Of a stretch of DNA of 64,000 nucleotides, positions 33,801 through 42,594 are shown piece after piece. This DNA is from Methanomicrobia archaeon (GTDB lineage Archaea; Methanobacteriota_B; Thermococci; Methanofastidiosales; NM3). Each line of letters starts with the position of its first letter. Positions within the stretch are counted from its first letter, which is position 1. The notes beneath the pieces were generated by a model. That model had not been told where the DNA came from, made no database searches, and was given only the letters and a program-made list of their open reading frames with translations. Position numbers and translations under genes: made by a program. The DNA lies in NCBI GenBank assembly GCA_030603445.1, contig JAUVXU010000005.1:1-64000 (forward strand). Direction: 5' to 3'.

Positions 33801-34041
33801 ATTAATAGAATATAAAACATCTGCTTTTAAAAGTTATCCTGGTCTTGAAGGGAATATTTTATTATCTAAAGAATGAGATAGATGTTTTCATCGTGAAAAC
33901 AATATCATTTCAAATAAGATTTTTTAGTCTCAAACTTCTAAATTTAAGTTGATTTGAATAAAAAATAACAAAGAAATATTTTTACAAAGAAACTAGTTGT
34001 TGCAAAATCATTATAAATATAATATTTCAGACATGGTCCTA
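33801..34041. promoter_or_regulatory. iscS/DTD2 divergent promoter region with inverted repeats
   Basis: An AT-rich gap. It contains TGTTTTCA-TCG-TGAAAACA (33883-33901), a perfect 8-bp inverted repeat with a 3-nt spacer, and a looser pair TTCAAAT/ATTTGAA (33910-33916 and 33953-33959). A TATA-like TTATAAATATAATA (34010-34023) precedes the DTD2 gene. The first repeat is about 85-100 nt upstream of iscS and could be an operator or a small hairpin. Confidence 0.4.
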
Positions 34042-34839
34042 ATGATACTCATAGCTGCATCGCTACAAGACCCGGCAGGCATGAACATTGCAAAAAACCT
34101 ACAAGAACATTTTGATTTTGAGAAAGAAAACGATAAAACATTTGTCCATGGGACAGACGATGTCAAGCTGGCTTTAATATCTCAAAAGACCATTTTTGCA
34201 GATTATCTTGAAAAAAACTATGAAAATGTTGAATGTATCTTTTTCATAACCAGACACTCCTCCAAAGAAGAAATACCCACTCTTACCGTACACGCGCCAG
34301 GCAATTTCAAGGATGCCCTTTTCGGGGGAAAAGAAAGGCAACTATGTATAGCTAATCCTATTGCCCAAAAACTTGCTATAAACTGTATGAACAAATTGAA
34401 GATAAACGATGATTTACCATACAATGTATCGCTTGAAGCAACGCACCATGGGCCAATCACAAGTGTTCCAACATCCTTCTTTGAGATAGGGAGCACGCCT
34501 AAACAGTGGAAGGACGAGAAAGCAGGCAATGTTGTTGCAACAGCCACCATGGAAGCAATAAAATACAAAAAGTTCAACTATCCAATTGCAGCAGGGTTTG
34601 GGGGCGGGCATTATTCCCAAAAGCTTACAGAAGTAGTGCTATGCACCCAATGGTCCATAGGACACATCATTCCAAAATACATATTTCCCATCACAAAAGA
34701 GATTGCCTCACAAACATTAAAGCACAATAATGGGGGAATAGATGTTATATGTGATTGGAAAGGAACGCCACAGCGCTCCCATTACAAAGAACTATTTGAA
34801 TCATTAGGAAGCAAGTTCATGAAAACAAAAGATTTTTAA
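34042..34839 (+). CDS. dtd2: D-aminoacyl-tRNA deacylase (DTD2/GEK1 family)
   Basis: A 265-residue protein of the archaeal/plant D-aminoacyl-tRNA deacylase family (COG1650). It shows the N-terminal MILIAASLQDPAGMNI, FFITRHSSKEEIPTLTVH, THHGPITSVPTSFFEIGS and AGFGGGHYSQKLTE, which carry the conserved His/Glu residues of the metal-dependent active site. It cleaves D-amino acids from mischarged tRNAs. The start is placed at ATG 34042, since the family sequence begins there and a TATA box lies about 25 nt upstream; ATG 34033 is three codons earlier. Confidence 0.9.
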   Translation: MILIAASLQDPAGMNIAKNLQEHFDFEKENDKTFVHGTDDVKLALISQKTIFADYLEKNYENVECIFFITRHSSKEEIPTLTVHAPGNFKDALFGGKERQLCIANPIAQKLAINCMNKLKINDDLPYNVSLEATHHGPITSVPTSFFEIGSTPKQWKDEKAGNVVATATMEAIKYKKFNYPIAAGFGGGHYSQKLTEVVLCTQWSIGHIIPKYIFPITKEIASQTLKHNNGGIDVICDWKGTPQRSHYKELFESLGSKFMKTKDF

Positions 34840-34962
34840 AGTGAGTTTTGTAAAAAACACTGTTTTTATCTCTTGGATGAAATAAAAACCTTTAAATACT
34901 ATAAATTAAAATTATAATCAATATTTATAAAATTTTATCACACGATTATTGGAGGGAAAAAC

Positions 34963-36084
34963 GTGAAATCATTGATAGAAGATGCTGTTGCACGTGCTTC
35001 GCAAGCCGAAACTGCCCTGGGTTATGATAATATCTTAGCTAATGATGAAGGGCTTGAGGAAGTAATTAAAAAATGTCAGGCCAAAATCAAGGTTATTGGT
35101 GTAGGCGGTGCTGGATGTAATGCCATCACTAGGCTAATAGAAGTTGGTGTTGAAGGCAGTGAGGACATTGCCGTTAACACTGATGCACAAGACTTGAAAA
35201 AATGTAAAGCAAATAAGAAGATCCTGATAGGAATAGACATCACGAAAGGACTTGGCGCAGGAAACGACCCAACTATTGGAGAACAAGCAGCACGAGAAGA
35301 CGAACGTATAATCAGAGAAGCCATTGACAAATCAGACATGGTCTTCATAACTTGCGGATTAGGGGGCGGAACAGGTACTGGGGCCGCACCTACAATTGCA
35401 GAATTGGCAAAAAAGAGCGGTGCACTAACAGTAAGCATAGTTACCCTCCCATTTACAGTAGAAGGAATACGACGCCAGAGAAATGCAGAAAAAGGCCTTG
35501 AAAACCTCCGAAAATCATCTGACACTGTTATTGTGATTCCAAATGACAAACTATTAGAACTTGCACCTGGCCTTCCAATCGGCGCAGCTTTCAAGGTATC
35601 TGATGATATACTCATACAGTCAGTAAGAGGAATAACTGACCTTATTACAAAGGCAGGACTTATAAACCTAGATTTTGCTGATGTTAGATCCGTTATGCGC
35701 GACGGAGGCGTCGCAATGATAGGAATGGGTGAATCGGACACAGAGAACAGAGCTCTTGAAGCGGTAGAAGAAGCACTCAACTCCCCTCTTATAGATGTGG
35801 AGATTACAGGTTCACGTGGTGCCCTAATTAATATTACGGGATCAAATGATTTAAAACTAGAAGAGGCAGAAAGAATTGTTGAAGCAGTTTCGAACGAACT
35901 TGATCCTGAGGCACAAGTTATATGGGGGGCACAAATAGATGAATCATTAAAAGGAACGATTCGTGTATTGCTTGTTCTCTCTGGAGTAAACTCCCCCTAC
36001 ATACTTGGTCCACGCGAAACTGAAATGATTTTTGGTGACGACAGAGAAAGAGGAAATGTAAATATCGGTATTGACTTCATATAA
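34963..36084 (+). CDS. ftsZ: Cell division GTPase FtsZ
   Basis: A 373-residue tubulin-like GTPase. It has IKVIGVGGAGCNAI (about 40-53), the tubulin signature GLGGGTGTGAAP (about 131-142) and the catalytic NLDFADV. It forms the division ring at midcell. The C-terminal tail is short and lacks a classical bacterial FtsZ peptide. GTG 34963 follows GGAGGG at 6 nt spacing. It leads the SecE-NusG-ribosomal protein run; secE begins 25 nt after the ftsZ stop, so they are probably co-transcribed, as in many Euryarchaeota. Confidence 0.96.
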   Translation: MKSLIEDAVARASQAETALGYDNILANDEGLEEVIKKCQAKIKVIGVGGAGCNAITRLIEVGVEGSEDIAVNTDAQDLKKCKANKKILIGIDITKGLGAGNDPTIGEQAAREDERIIREAIDKSDMVFITCGLGGGTGTGAAPTIAELAKKSGALTVSIVTLPFTVEGIRRQRNAEKGLENLRKSSDTVIVIPNDKLLELAPGLPIGAAFKVSDDILIQSVRGITDLITKAGLINLDFADVRSVMRDGGVAMIGMGESDTENRALEAVEEALNSPLIDVEITGSRGALINITGSNDLKLEEAERIVEAVSNELDPEAQVIWGAQIDESLKGTIRVLLVLSGVNSPYILGPRETEMIFGDDRERGNVNIGIDFI

Positions 36085-36109
36085 AATACTGCTTCAGAGG
36101 ATGATACCA

Positions 36110-36301
36110 ATGGAAAATAATAAAAAAAGAGTTTCACAGTATTTACATAGTTACAAAAAAGTACTTAAACTAACCAAAAAACCAGATAGAAAAGAATTTA
36201 AACAGATAGCAAAAATATGTGCCATAGGCATTTCCATGGTAGCTGTAATAGGGTTTATTGTAAAGATATTATCTTCCTTAATTCAAGGAACAACTTTTTA
36301 A
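36110..36301 (+). CDS. secE: Protein translocase subunit SecE (Sec61 gamma)
   Basis: A 63-residue protein with an amphipathic basic helix (residues 5-36, with the LKLTKKPDRKEFKQIAK signature of SecE/Sec61-gamma) and one membrane helix (about 37-57). It clamps the two halves of SecY. Start chosen at ATG 36110, with GGATGAT upstream; earlier in-frame codons overlap the end of ftsZ. The nusG gene follows after 11 nt. Confidence 0.93.
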   Translation: MENNKKRVSQYLHSYKKVLKLTKKPDRKEFKQIAKICAIGISMVAVIGFIVKILSSLIQGTTF

Positions 36302-36312
36302 GAGTGACCAGC

Positions 36313-36783
36313 ATGAAATCAGAATATTCGCTTTTTATTTTAAAAACAACTATGAACCAAGAACGCAATGTAGCTACGCTTTTAGAGGAAAAAGTAAAAA
36401 ATAAAGGGATAAAAGTATCCTCCCTTTTATCACCGGAAAGTTTAAAAGGGTATATATTCATTGAAGCCAACGATGAAGGCGCAGTACAAGAGGCAATAGA
36501 AGGCATAAAGCACGTTAGAGGCATACTCCCTGGCAACGTGCCCTATGAAGAAGTTGATAGCTTCTTTGAAGAGAAACCTGCCACAGAAGGGATAAAAACT
36601 GGTGACATCATTGAACTTGTTGCTGGGCCATTCAAGGGAGAGAAGGCAAAGGTCATACGTCTTGATGAAGGCAAAGATGAACTTACTGTCGAACTTCTGG
36701 AAGTCACTATACCCATACCTGTTACTGTGAATGGAAGTTATGTGCGTATCATAGAGAAAAAGAATAGAGAAGAAAGAATATAA
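36313..36783 (+). CDS. spt5: Transcription elongation factor Spt5 (NusG)
   Basis: A 156-residue protein with the NGN domain (about 1-88) and a C-terminal KOW domain (GDIIELVAGPFKGEKAKVI, about 96-114). With Spt4 it binds RNA polymerase and increases processivity. Start at ATG 36313, just after the stop of secE; an upstream in-frame codon would read through secE. Gene order secE-spt5-L11 is standard in archaea. Confidence 0.95.
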   Translation: MKSEYSLFILKTTMNQERNVATLLEEKVKNKGIKVSSLLSPESLKGYIFIEANDEGAVQEAIEGIKHVRGILPGNVPYEEVDSFFEEKPATEGIKTGDIIELVAGPFKGEKAKVIRLDEGKDELTVELLEVTIPIPVTVNGSYVRIIEKKNREERI

Positions 36784-36799
36784 CAAATAGGTGAGAGAT

Positions 36800-37270
36800 A
36801 TGGCGCAGTCGGTAAAGGCACTAGTAGATGGAGGAAAAGCTTCCGCAGGCCCACCATTAGGACCTGCTCTTGGGCCACTTGGTGTCCCAGTTCCAAAAGT
36901 TGTGCAGGCGATAAACGAAAAAACAAAAGATTTTAAGGGGATGAAAGTCCCAGTTACTATCACAGTTGATGATAAGAGAAACTTTGAGATAACCGTTGGT
37001 ACACCACCTACAACCGCTCTTTTGAAAAAAGAGCTAGGAATAGAGAAAGGACCACAAAACCCTGGTTCTGAAGTAGCAGGCAACTTAAACTTTGAACAAG
37101 CCATCAAAGTTGCAAAAATGAAAAAAGATAATATACTCTCTATGGACCTAAAAAACGCAACCAAAGAAATATTAGGTTGTGGTGTCCCTATGAATCTTAC
37201 AGTTGATAATAAATCAATAAAAGAAGTACAAAAAGAGATTGACGAAGGAAAATACGACAAGTACTTCTAA
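36800..37270 (+). CDS. rpl11: Ribosomal protein uL11
   Basis: A 156-residue ribosomal protein of the GTPase-associated centre. It has the KALVDGGKASAGPPLGPALG N-terminal and KKDNILSMDLKNATKEILG C-terminal signatures. GGTGA lies 5 nt before ATG 36800, ruling out the GTG at 36791, which overlaps that site. It is in the Spt5-L11-L1-L10-L12 operon. Confidence 0.97.
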   Translation: MAQSVKALVDGGKASAGPPLGPALGPLGVPVPKVVQAINEKTKDFKGMKVPVTITVDDKRNFEITVGTPPTTALLKKELGIEKGPQNPGSEVAGNLNFEQAIKVAKMKKDNILSMDLKNATKEILGCGVPMNLTVDNKSIKEVQKEIDEGKYDKYF

Positions 37271-37314
37271 GCATTTTAGAATATCTTCCTCAATGCTATA
37301 TGGAGGTGTAAACC

Positions 37315-37947
37315 ATGAACAAAGCACTAGCACGAGGGGTGAAGGAGGCAAAGGAAATCACTAAGCCGCGAAACTTCACGCAAAGCATTGAATTGATAGC
37401 GAACCTGAAAGAAATTGATATCAAGAAACCGGAAAACAAGATCCGACAGGAAATTATCCTCCCTCAGGGGAGAGGAAAACCTGTGAAGATAGCAGTGATT
37501 GCAGAGAGGGAAGTAGCACTCAACGCTAAAGAACTCGGACTTGATGTCATCGAAGATCTAAAAGAATTCGCTAGCAACAAACGCGAAGCGCGTAAGTTTG
37601 TCAATAATCATGATTTCTTTATATCCCAGATGGACCTAATGCCACAAGTGGGAAAGCTTCTTGGCCCAATTCTTGCCCCGAGGGGTAAGATGCCAAAACC
37701 AATGCTCCCAACAGCCCCGTTAGAAGGTTTAATAAAAAATCTTGAAAAAACAGTGAAAATTGATATGAAAAAAGCACCTGTAGTTCAAGTGCTTATTGGA
37801 ACAGAAGCTATGTCCGATGAGGACCTGGTAGAGAACGCAATGGCCATTATAAATGTCATTGAGCGCAAATATGAGCGCGGGCTTGCACATATCAAGTCCA
37901 TATATATCAAAACAACTATGGGCAAACCAGTGAAATTGGGAGTGTGA
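37315..37947 (+). CDS. rpl1: Ribosomal protein uL1
   Basis: A 210-residue L1-stalk protein with IRQEIILPQGRGK, GPILAPRGKMPKPM and the C-terminal IKSIYIKTTMGKPVKLG. In archaea L1 also represses its own operon by binding its mRNA; whether the leader here has the L1-site fold was not established. GGAGGTGTAAACC stands before the ATG. Confidence 0.97.
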   Translation: MNKALARGVKEAKEITKPRNFTQSIELIANLKEIDIKKPENKIRQEIILPQGRGKPVKIAVIAEREVALNAKELGLDVIEDLKEFASNKREARKFVNNHDFFISQMDLMPQVGKLLGPILAPRGKMPKPMLPTAPLEGLIKNLEKTVKIDMKKAPVVQVLIGTEAMSDEDLVENAMAIINVIERKYERGLAHIKSIYIKTTMGKPVKLGV

Positions 37948-37951
37948 AGAG

Positions 37952-38953
37952 ATGGCATACATAGCTTCCTGGAAAAAAGATGAAGTTTCAGAACTAAAAG
38001 AACTTCTAGAATCATATCCTGTCATTGGTATAGTTGATATCTCCGGAATTGCTGCTAAGCAATTACAGATCATGAGAAGAGAATTTCATGATAGCATCGT
38101 TATAAGGGCTGCAAGAAATACTCTACTCAAAGTTGCATTGGAGAGTTCCGATAAAGAAGAGATACAAAAACTCTCTGAATATGTGCAAAGTGGATCCTCA
38201 ATAGCACTTACTACTATAAATCCTTTCTTAATGTACAAAAAGTTTGAGAAAGGAAAAACGAATGCTCCTGCAAAAGGAGGAGAAATCTCACCAAAAGACA
38301 TAGTCATACAAAAAGGAGATACAGGATTCCCACCAGGGCCACTTGTAGGGGAAATGCAAAGAATAGGTATACCTGCGGCTATAGAAAAGGGAAAAATAGT
38401 AGTTAAGAAAGATCATGTTCTTCTAAAAACTGGAGACGTTATCCTCCCCGAAGTAGCTGCTATACTTAACAAACTTGAGATTGAACCTTTGGAAGTAGGA
38501 TTAAATCTCTTTGCTGCATGCGAAGAAGGATTCGTATTCACGACAAAGGATCTTGAAATCGATGAAGAACTTGTGAAGTGCCAATATGGGCAAGCCTATG
38601 CCAATGCATTCAATCTAGCAATCAATGCAGCCATACCAATAGCTGAAACGATAGAAATACTACTTGCGCTTGCATATAGCAACACACGTAATCTATCTGT
38701 TAATGCAGCTATAGTTAATGAGGTAAGCCTGCCTGTGTTAATAGCAAAAGGATATGCGGAAATGCTTTCGCTTGCACGGGCAGTTGGCAAAGATGCATTA
38801 GATGATGAACTCATTGCAAGTACATGCGCAGTAACAGCTGCGCCTGTTATTGATAATTCATCTAAAGAAGAAAGTTCCAATGAAGAGGAACCTAAAGATG
38901 AGGGTCCTTCAGAAGAGGACACTATGGGTGGGCTTGGCTCACTATTCGGATAA
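37952..38953 (+). CDS. rpl10: Ribosomal protein uL10 (P0)
   Basis: A 333-residue P0-type stalk base. The rRNA-binding N-terminal domain (about 1-110) is followed by an archaeal insertion, the long helical spine that binds several L12 dimers, and a charged Glu/Ser/Asp tail ending GGLGSLFG. That tail is nearly the same as the end of L12 and recruits elongation factors. It begins 4 nt after L1. Confidence 0.96.
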   Translation: MAYIASWKKDEVSELKELLESYPVIGIVDISGIAAKQLQIMRREFHDSIVIRAARNTLLKVALESSDKEEIQKLSEYVQSGSSIALTTINPFLMYKKFEKGKTNAPAKGGEISPKDIVIQKGDTGFPPGPLVGEMQRIGIPAAIEKGKIVVKKDHVLLKTGDVILPEVAAILNKLEIEPLEVGLNLFAACEEGFVFTTKDLEIDEELVKCQYGQAYANAFNLAINAAIPIAETIEILLALAYSNTRNLSVNAAIVNEVSLPVLIAKGYAEMLSLARAVGKDALDDELIASTCAVTAAPVIDNSSKEESSNEEEPKDEGPSEEDTMGGLGSLFG

Positions 38954-38984
38954 ACAAAGTAAATGTTAATTTGGAGGTATAAAA

Positions 38985-39296
38985 ATGGAATATGTATACG
39001 CTACAATGATTTTGCATGCTGCCGGGAATGAAGTCACTGAAGAGAATGTCAAAAAAATCCTTAAAGCTGCAAATGTTAAAGTTGATGAATCAAGGGTAAA
39101 GGCCTTAATTGCCGCCCTTGAGAATGTCGATATAGAAGAAGCTATTAAGTCTGCCGCAATTCCTACTGCTGCTGCCGCACCTGTTGCTGCTGCCGCATCT
39201 GCTGCTGAGGAAGAATCTGCAGCTGCTGAGGAAGAAAAGGAAGAAGAAGCTTCAGAAGAAGAAGCTCTTGAAGGACTTGGCTCACTATTCGGATAA
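38985..39296 (+). CDS. rpl12: Ribosomal protein P1 (archaeal L12)
   Basis: A 103-residue acidic stalk protein: helical dimerisation domain ([26 protein letters not shown]), an alanine-rich hinge and a glutamate-rich tail ending GLGSLFG, matching L10. GGAGGTATAAAA precedes the ATG. It is the last gene of the operon and is followed by a clear hairpin terminator. Confidence 0.96.
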   Translation: MEYVYATMILHAAGNEVTEENVKKILKAANVKVDESRVKALIAALENVDIEEAIKSAAIPTAAAAPVAAAASAAEEESAAAEEEKEEEASEEEALEGLGSLFG

Positions 39297-39298
39297 AT

Positions 39299-39331
39299 AA
39301 GAAAGGATTTCACTTCCTTTCTTGTTTTTTT
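39299..39331. terminator. Hairpin terminator after the ribosomal operon
   Basis: A 9-bp stem, AAGAAAGGA (39299-39307) and TCCTTTCTT (39315-39323), with a 7-nt loop, is followed by a G and a run of seven T. More T runs continue to about 39360. It lies between convergent genes rpl12 and glmS and may serve both. Confidence 0.8.
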
Positions 39332-39370
39332 ATTATTTTTTGTTAATTTTTCTTATTTTTATAAAACCAA

Positions 39371-41107
39371 TTATTTTACTGTTACACTCTTTGCCAGATT
39401 GCGCGGCTTGTCTATTGGAAGCCCCTTTTCTTTAGCAATATAATAAGAGAATAGCTGGCCGATTATAGTGGCCGCGATAGGAAAAGCGCTCATTGTTCCT
39501 AAAGAAAGCAGGAAATCTGGTGAAAAATTTGGATTATCGGCAATCATGATGACATTCGCCCCCCTTACCTCGACCTCCTCTATGTTAGACAACATATCGT
39601 AATCAGGACCCTGGATAAATGCAAAGACAATTACCCCTTCCTCAATTAAGGCTATAGTGCCATGCTTAAGCTCACCGCCCATCATGCCCTCGGCATGTAT
39701 GTAACTTATCTCTTTTAGCTTGAGGGCCACTTCCCTTGATACAGGATACGAAATGCCTCTTCCAATAATATAAATATCGTGCGTATCCTTCATGGTACGT
39801 GCAAGCTCCATTACATATGCTTCTGATGATTCAATTACTTTTGATATGTCATCAGGAATAGTAGAGAGATCTGTCTCAAATCCCATAAGTTGTGCTAATC
39901 TAAGCAGCGCGATTACCTGGTTGGTGTAGGTCTTAGTAGAAGCAACACATATTTCCTGGCCAGCAAGTATCTCAATAGAAAAGTCGGAGAGGCGTTGTAT
40001 CGTAGAATGTGGAACGTTAACTATGGATGCCACCTTTGCGCCTTTGGAACGGGCATGCTTCACAGCTTTTACAACATCCATTGTTTCGCCACTTTGGGAT
40101 ATTGCTATCACAAGGGCATGCTCATCTGCCAACATGTAATTGTGGAACTCGGATGCTATTAAAGTGTGCGCCTCCACACCGATGGAGTTTAGGATATATA
40201 CCCCTATTAAGGATGCATGATATGACGTTCCTGCTGCAACAAAGAGTATACGATCAATTGAACGGGCAATGGTGGCTAATTCATTCATATTTTTTGATTG
40301 TTCTCCCTCTAGTGATGCAAGTAATCGCCTGGCAGCAGCAGGCTGCTCGTGTATCTCTTTTATCATGTAGTGCTCAAATGATGCATCCTTCTCAACAGTG
40401 CCTGTCCAAGTAACTTCTGTCACTTGCTTTTGGATAGGGCCCTTTGCAGAGAAGAATTCGTAAGAGTCTGGAGATATAATGGCATATTCATCATCATCAA
40501 AAAACACTGCCTTCGGGCTCTTGTCTGAAAAGGCGTATATGTCTGATGCCACGATAAATCCGTCATCTAATATTCCTAGGACTAGTGGCGAGTCGCGCTT
40601 AAATGCATAAATCCTTTGTTCCTCTTTGTGCAACAAAAGCACAGCAAACGTCCCTTGTGCAACGCCCATAAAAGAGCGTATGGCATCAACAATGCTTAAT
40701 CCACTTTGTATCTCATAAGCTATATAATGCGCAATTACCTCTGTGTCGGTCTTGGAAACAAATTCAATTCCTGATATAGACAATTTTTTCTTAAGTTCTT
40801 TGTGATTTTCTATTATCCCATTATGCACAAGAAAAATTGAGCCATCAAATGAAGCATGTGGATGAGCATTTTCTTTTGTCACTTTTCCATGTGTTGCCCA
40901 CCTCGTGTGACATATTGCGGCGTTAGTTGCAACTAAAGGCAGCATTGCCATAAATGGGCTTATATGGCCAATATCTTTGTATATGTCACCTTCCATAGTA
41001 GCAACCCCTACAGAATCGTATCCTCTGTATTCCAATCGTTTGAGGGCATTTACAGTATCAGTTATAACGAATTTTTCATTGCTTATTTGTCCTACAATTC
41101 CGCACAT
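39371..41107 (-). CDS. glmS: Glutamine-fructose-6-phosphate aminotransferase GlmS
   Basis: A 578-residue two-domain enzyme making glucosamine-6-phosphate. The N-terminal glutaminase begins with the catalytic Cys right after Met (MCGIVGQI) and has the CHTRWATHGKVT, HNGIIENH and SKTDTEVIAHY motifs. Two SIS sugar-isomerase domains follow, with VAAGTSYHASLIG, AISQSGETMDVVKA and the C-terminal DKPRNLAKSVTVK. The product feeds the amino sugars of archaeal glycans; the neighbouring MraY/AglH-type gene fits that use. GGTGCG lies 5 nt before the ATG. Confidence 0.95.
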   Translation of the reverse strand: MCGIVGQISNEKFVITDTVNALKRLEYRGYDSVGVATMEGDIYKDIGHISPFMAMLPLVATNAAICHTRWATHGKVTKENAHPHASFDGSIFLVHNGIIENHKELKKKLSISGIEFVSKTDTEVIAHYIAYEIQSGLSIVDAIRSFMGVAQGTFAVLLLHKEEQRIYAFKRDSPLVLGILDDGFIVASDIYAFSDKSPKAVFFDDDEYAIISPDSYEFFSAKGPIQKQVTEVTWTGTVEKDASFEHYMIKEIHEQPAAARRLLASLEGEQSKNMNELATIARSIDRILFVAAGTSYHASLIGVYILNSIGVEAHTLIASEFHNYMLADEHALVIAISQSGETMDVVKAVKHARSKGAKVASIVNVPHSTIQRLSDFSIEILAGQEICVASTKTYTNQVIALLRLAQLMGFETDLSTIPDDISKVIESSEAYVMELARTMKDTHDIYIIGRGISYPVSREVALKLKEISYIHAEGMMGGELKHGTIALIEEGVIVFAFIQGPDYDMLSNIEEVEVRGANVIMIADNPNFSPDFLLSLGTMSAFPIAATIIGQLFSYYIAKEKGLPIDKPRNLAKSVTVK

Positions 41108-41417
41108 ATTCGCACCTTAATAAAACGTATGTTTATGTATCTAAAATATCAATCAAACACTACATATATGTAGATGTAGCTATATTTTAATCTTTTCAGT
41201 TGAAACGATTATTTTCATGCATATATAATTAAACTATTAGGAGTTTAATCTGATTTAAATAAAACAAACGATTCCAAACAGTATATTGTGATATATTATT
41301 TAATATTTTTTGAAAAAAATAATAGAACAATTAATAAAAACCACAAACACAAAGATAATTTATATTACTACTTGATACTGGTGCAACGAAATATTAAGGG
41401 GGAAAAAACACGCAACG
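41108..41417. other. AT-rich intergenic region with a hairpin
   Basis: About 310 bp upstream of glmS and downstream of the AglH-like gene (both on the minus strand). It has an 8-bp inverted repeat, ATTAAACT (41228-41235) and AGTTTAAT (41242-41249), with a 6-nt loop. No convincing gene or RNA was seen. Confidence 0.4.
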
Positions 41418-42347
41418 TCACATTGCAAATGCCACAATCATGCTCACTATTCCAAAAAGTGCGCCTATACACCATATTATAAATACAAGCTGTGGTTCTT
41501 TTAAGTTAAAATGTCCTGTTAATAGATTAGCCAAAGAATTGTATGGGGGGGGCGTCAGATATCCTGCCTCATCCACTTTCGTAGGCCCAAATTTTACCCC
41601 TACAAAACGCACCCTAAACTTCAGGAAAAATTCAAATATCTGTGGAAATAACAATATTATCCCAAAAATTACATGCCCGCTGATTATAGAAGCAGCGCCT
41701 ATTGCGCCCCCTATAAGGAGCGTTCCAGTATCGCCGGGAAACACCTTGGCCGGATACCGATTGAAATATAAAAATGCAACCAGTGCAAGGCAAAGAGGCG
41801 CAGACAATGCCACCAAAGGCGTGCTGTTAATAATAAATCCATCTGCAACAAGAAAAGCTGTTGATATAACTCCTAACCCTATGGCCTCCCCATTGAATCC
41901 TTCCAGGATGTTTGTAAGATTTGATGCTGCAGTCATTCCAATTAACACTGCGGCAACATATAAGGCCCCATAAGGTATTTCAAAGACTACAAGGTCCAAA
42001 CTGCCATCCTTTATGTAAAAAAGGGGCAATGCCGAAAACATAAGCAAAAGTAGCTTTGTACGCTGACGTAATACACGTTTATCATCAATAATTCCAATGA
42101 AAAAGACTATGGACAACGAAGTTAATGCTACTAGTGCATATGACTTTTGCAGGAGTGCAAATATTGCCAAATAACCACAAGCAATTCCAAGGAAAATTGC
42201 AATTCCGCCCATTTCTGGAATCCTTGGCCTAGAAAGCTTATGCCTGTCTATGCCAACTACTCCCCATTTCTTGAAAAGAGTGATGTGAACGCATGTAGCA
42301 ACAATCGTTACAATAAAAGATAGTGCAGATGCCACTGCTATTTCCAT
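41418..42347 (-). CDS. UDP-GlcNAc-1-phosphate:polyprenyl phosphate transferase (MraY/AglH type)
   Basis: A 309-residue membrane enzyme with about ten helices. Family motifs: RHKLSRPRIPEMGG (about 37-50), IGIIDDK (catalytic aspartates), NLTNILEGFNGEAIGLG and KVFPGDTGTLLIGG. It transfers an amino-sugar-1-phosphate from UDP to a dolichol-type lipid carrier, the first step of N-glycan or other envelope glycan synthesis. Methanogens with pseudomurein have related enzymes too, so the glycan is not fixed by sequence alone. The only neighbouring sugar-pathway gene is glmS, upstream of which it does not share a promoter. Confidence 0.88.
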   Translation of the reverse strand: MEIAVASALSFIVTIVATCVHITLFKKWGVVGIDRHKLSRPRIPEMGGIAIFLGIACGYLAIFALLQKSYALVALTSLSIVFFIGIIDDKRVLRQRTKLLLLMFSALPLFYIKDGSLDLVVFEIPYGALYVAAVLIGMTAASNLTNILEGFNGEAIGLGVISTAFLVADGFIINSTPLVALSAPLCLALVAFLYFNRYPAKVFPGDTGTLLIGGAIGAASIISGHVIFGIILLFPQIFEFFLKFRVRFVGVKFGPTKVDEAGYLTPPPYNSLANLLTGHFNLKEPQLVFIIWCIGALFGIVSMIVAFAM

Positions 42348-42491
42348 GTCTTCGCGTATGAAATACGCATATTAATAGTTTACGACATTTTTTTGAGAAA
42401 TCCCACGAACTTTAGTTGTAAGAGTACATCATTTTGGTAAAATATGTGATATGCATAAAATCATGCTTTCATAAGCATGCTAGGATTCGGT

Positions 42492-42569
42492 ATGATCTAT
42501 AGCATTTATAGAGGAGAACTTTCTTTTATCCTAACTGCAATAGGAATCCTTATAGCAGATGTTTTTTAA
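42492..42569 (+). CDS. Possible 25-residue hydrophobic small ORF
   Basis: ATG 42492 to TAA 42567-42569 reads MIYSIYRGELSFILTAIGIL and five more residues, a single hydrophobic segment with a polar start. AGGATTCGG precedes the ATG. It ends 25 nt before the HAD phosphatase gene. Without comparison this may be chance in AT-rich DNA. Confidence 0.2.
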   Translation: MIYSIYRGELSFILTAIGILIADVF

Positions 42570-42594
42570 ATATTCAATATGCAGGAGACTCAAT

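Noticed and set aside
35076-35780. 234-codon minus-strand frame inside ftsZ
   Set aside because: A shadow frame of ftsZ; Ser/Pro-rich composition typical of antisense translation.
36442-37260. 272-codon minus-strand frame over nusG and L11
   Set aside because: Antisense to two certain genes with standard operon order; no start signal.
41288-41482. 64-codon + strand frame upstream of glmS
   Set aside because: Asn/Lys/Tyr-rich translation of AT-rich spacer running antisense into the AglH-like gene, with no ribosome-binding site.
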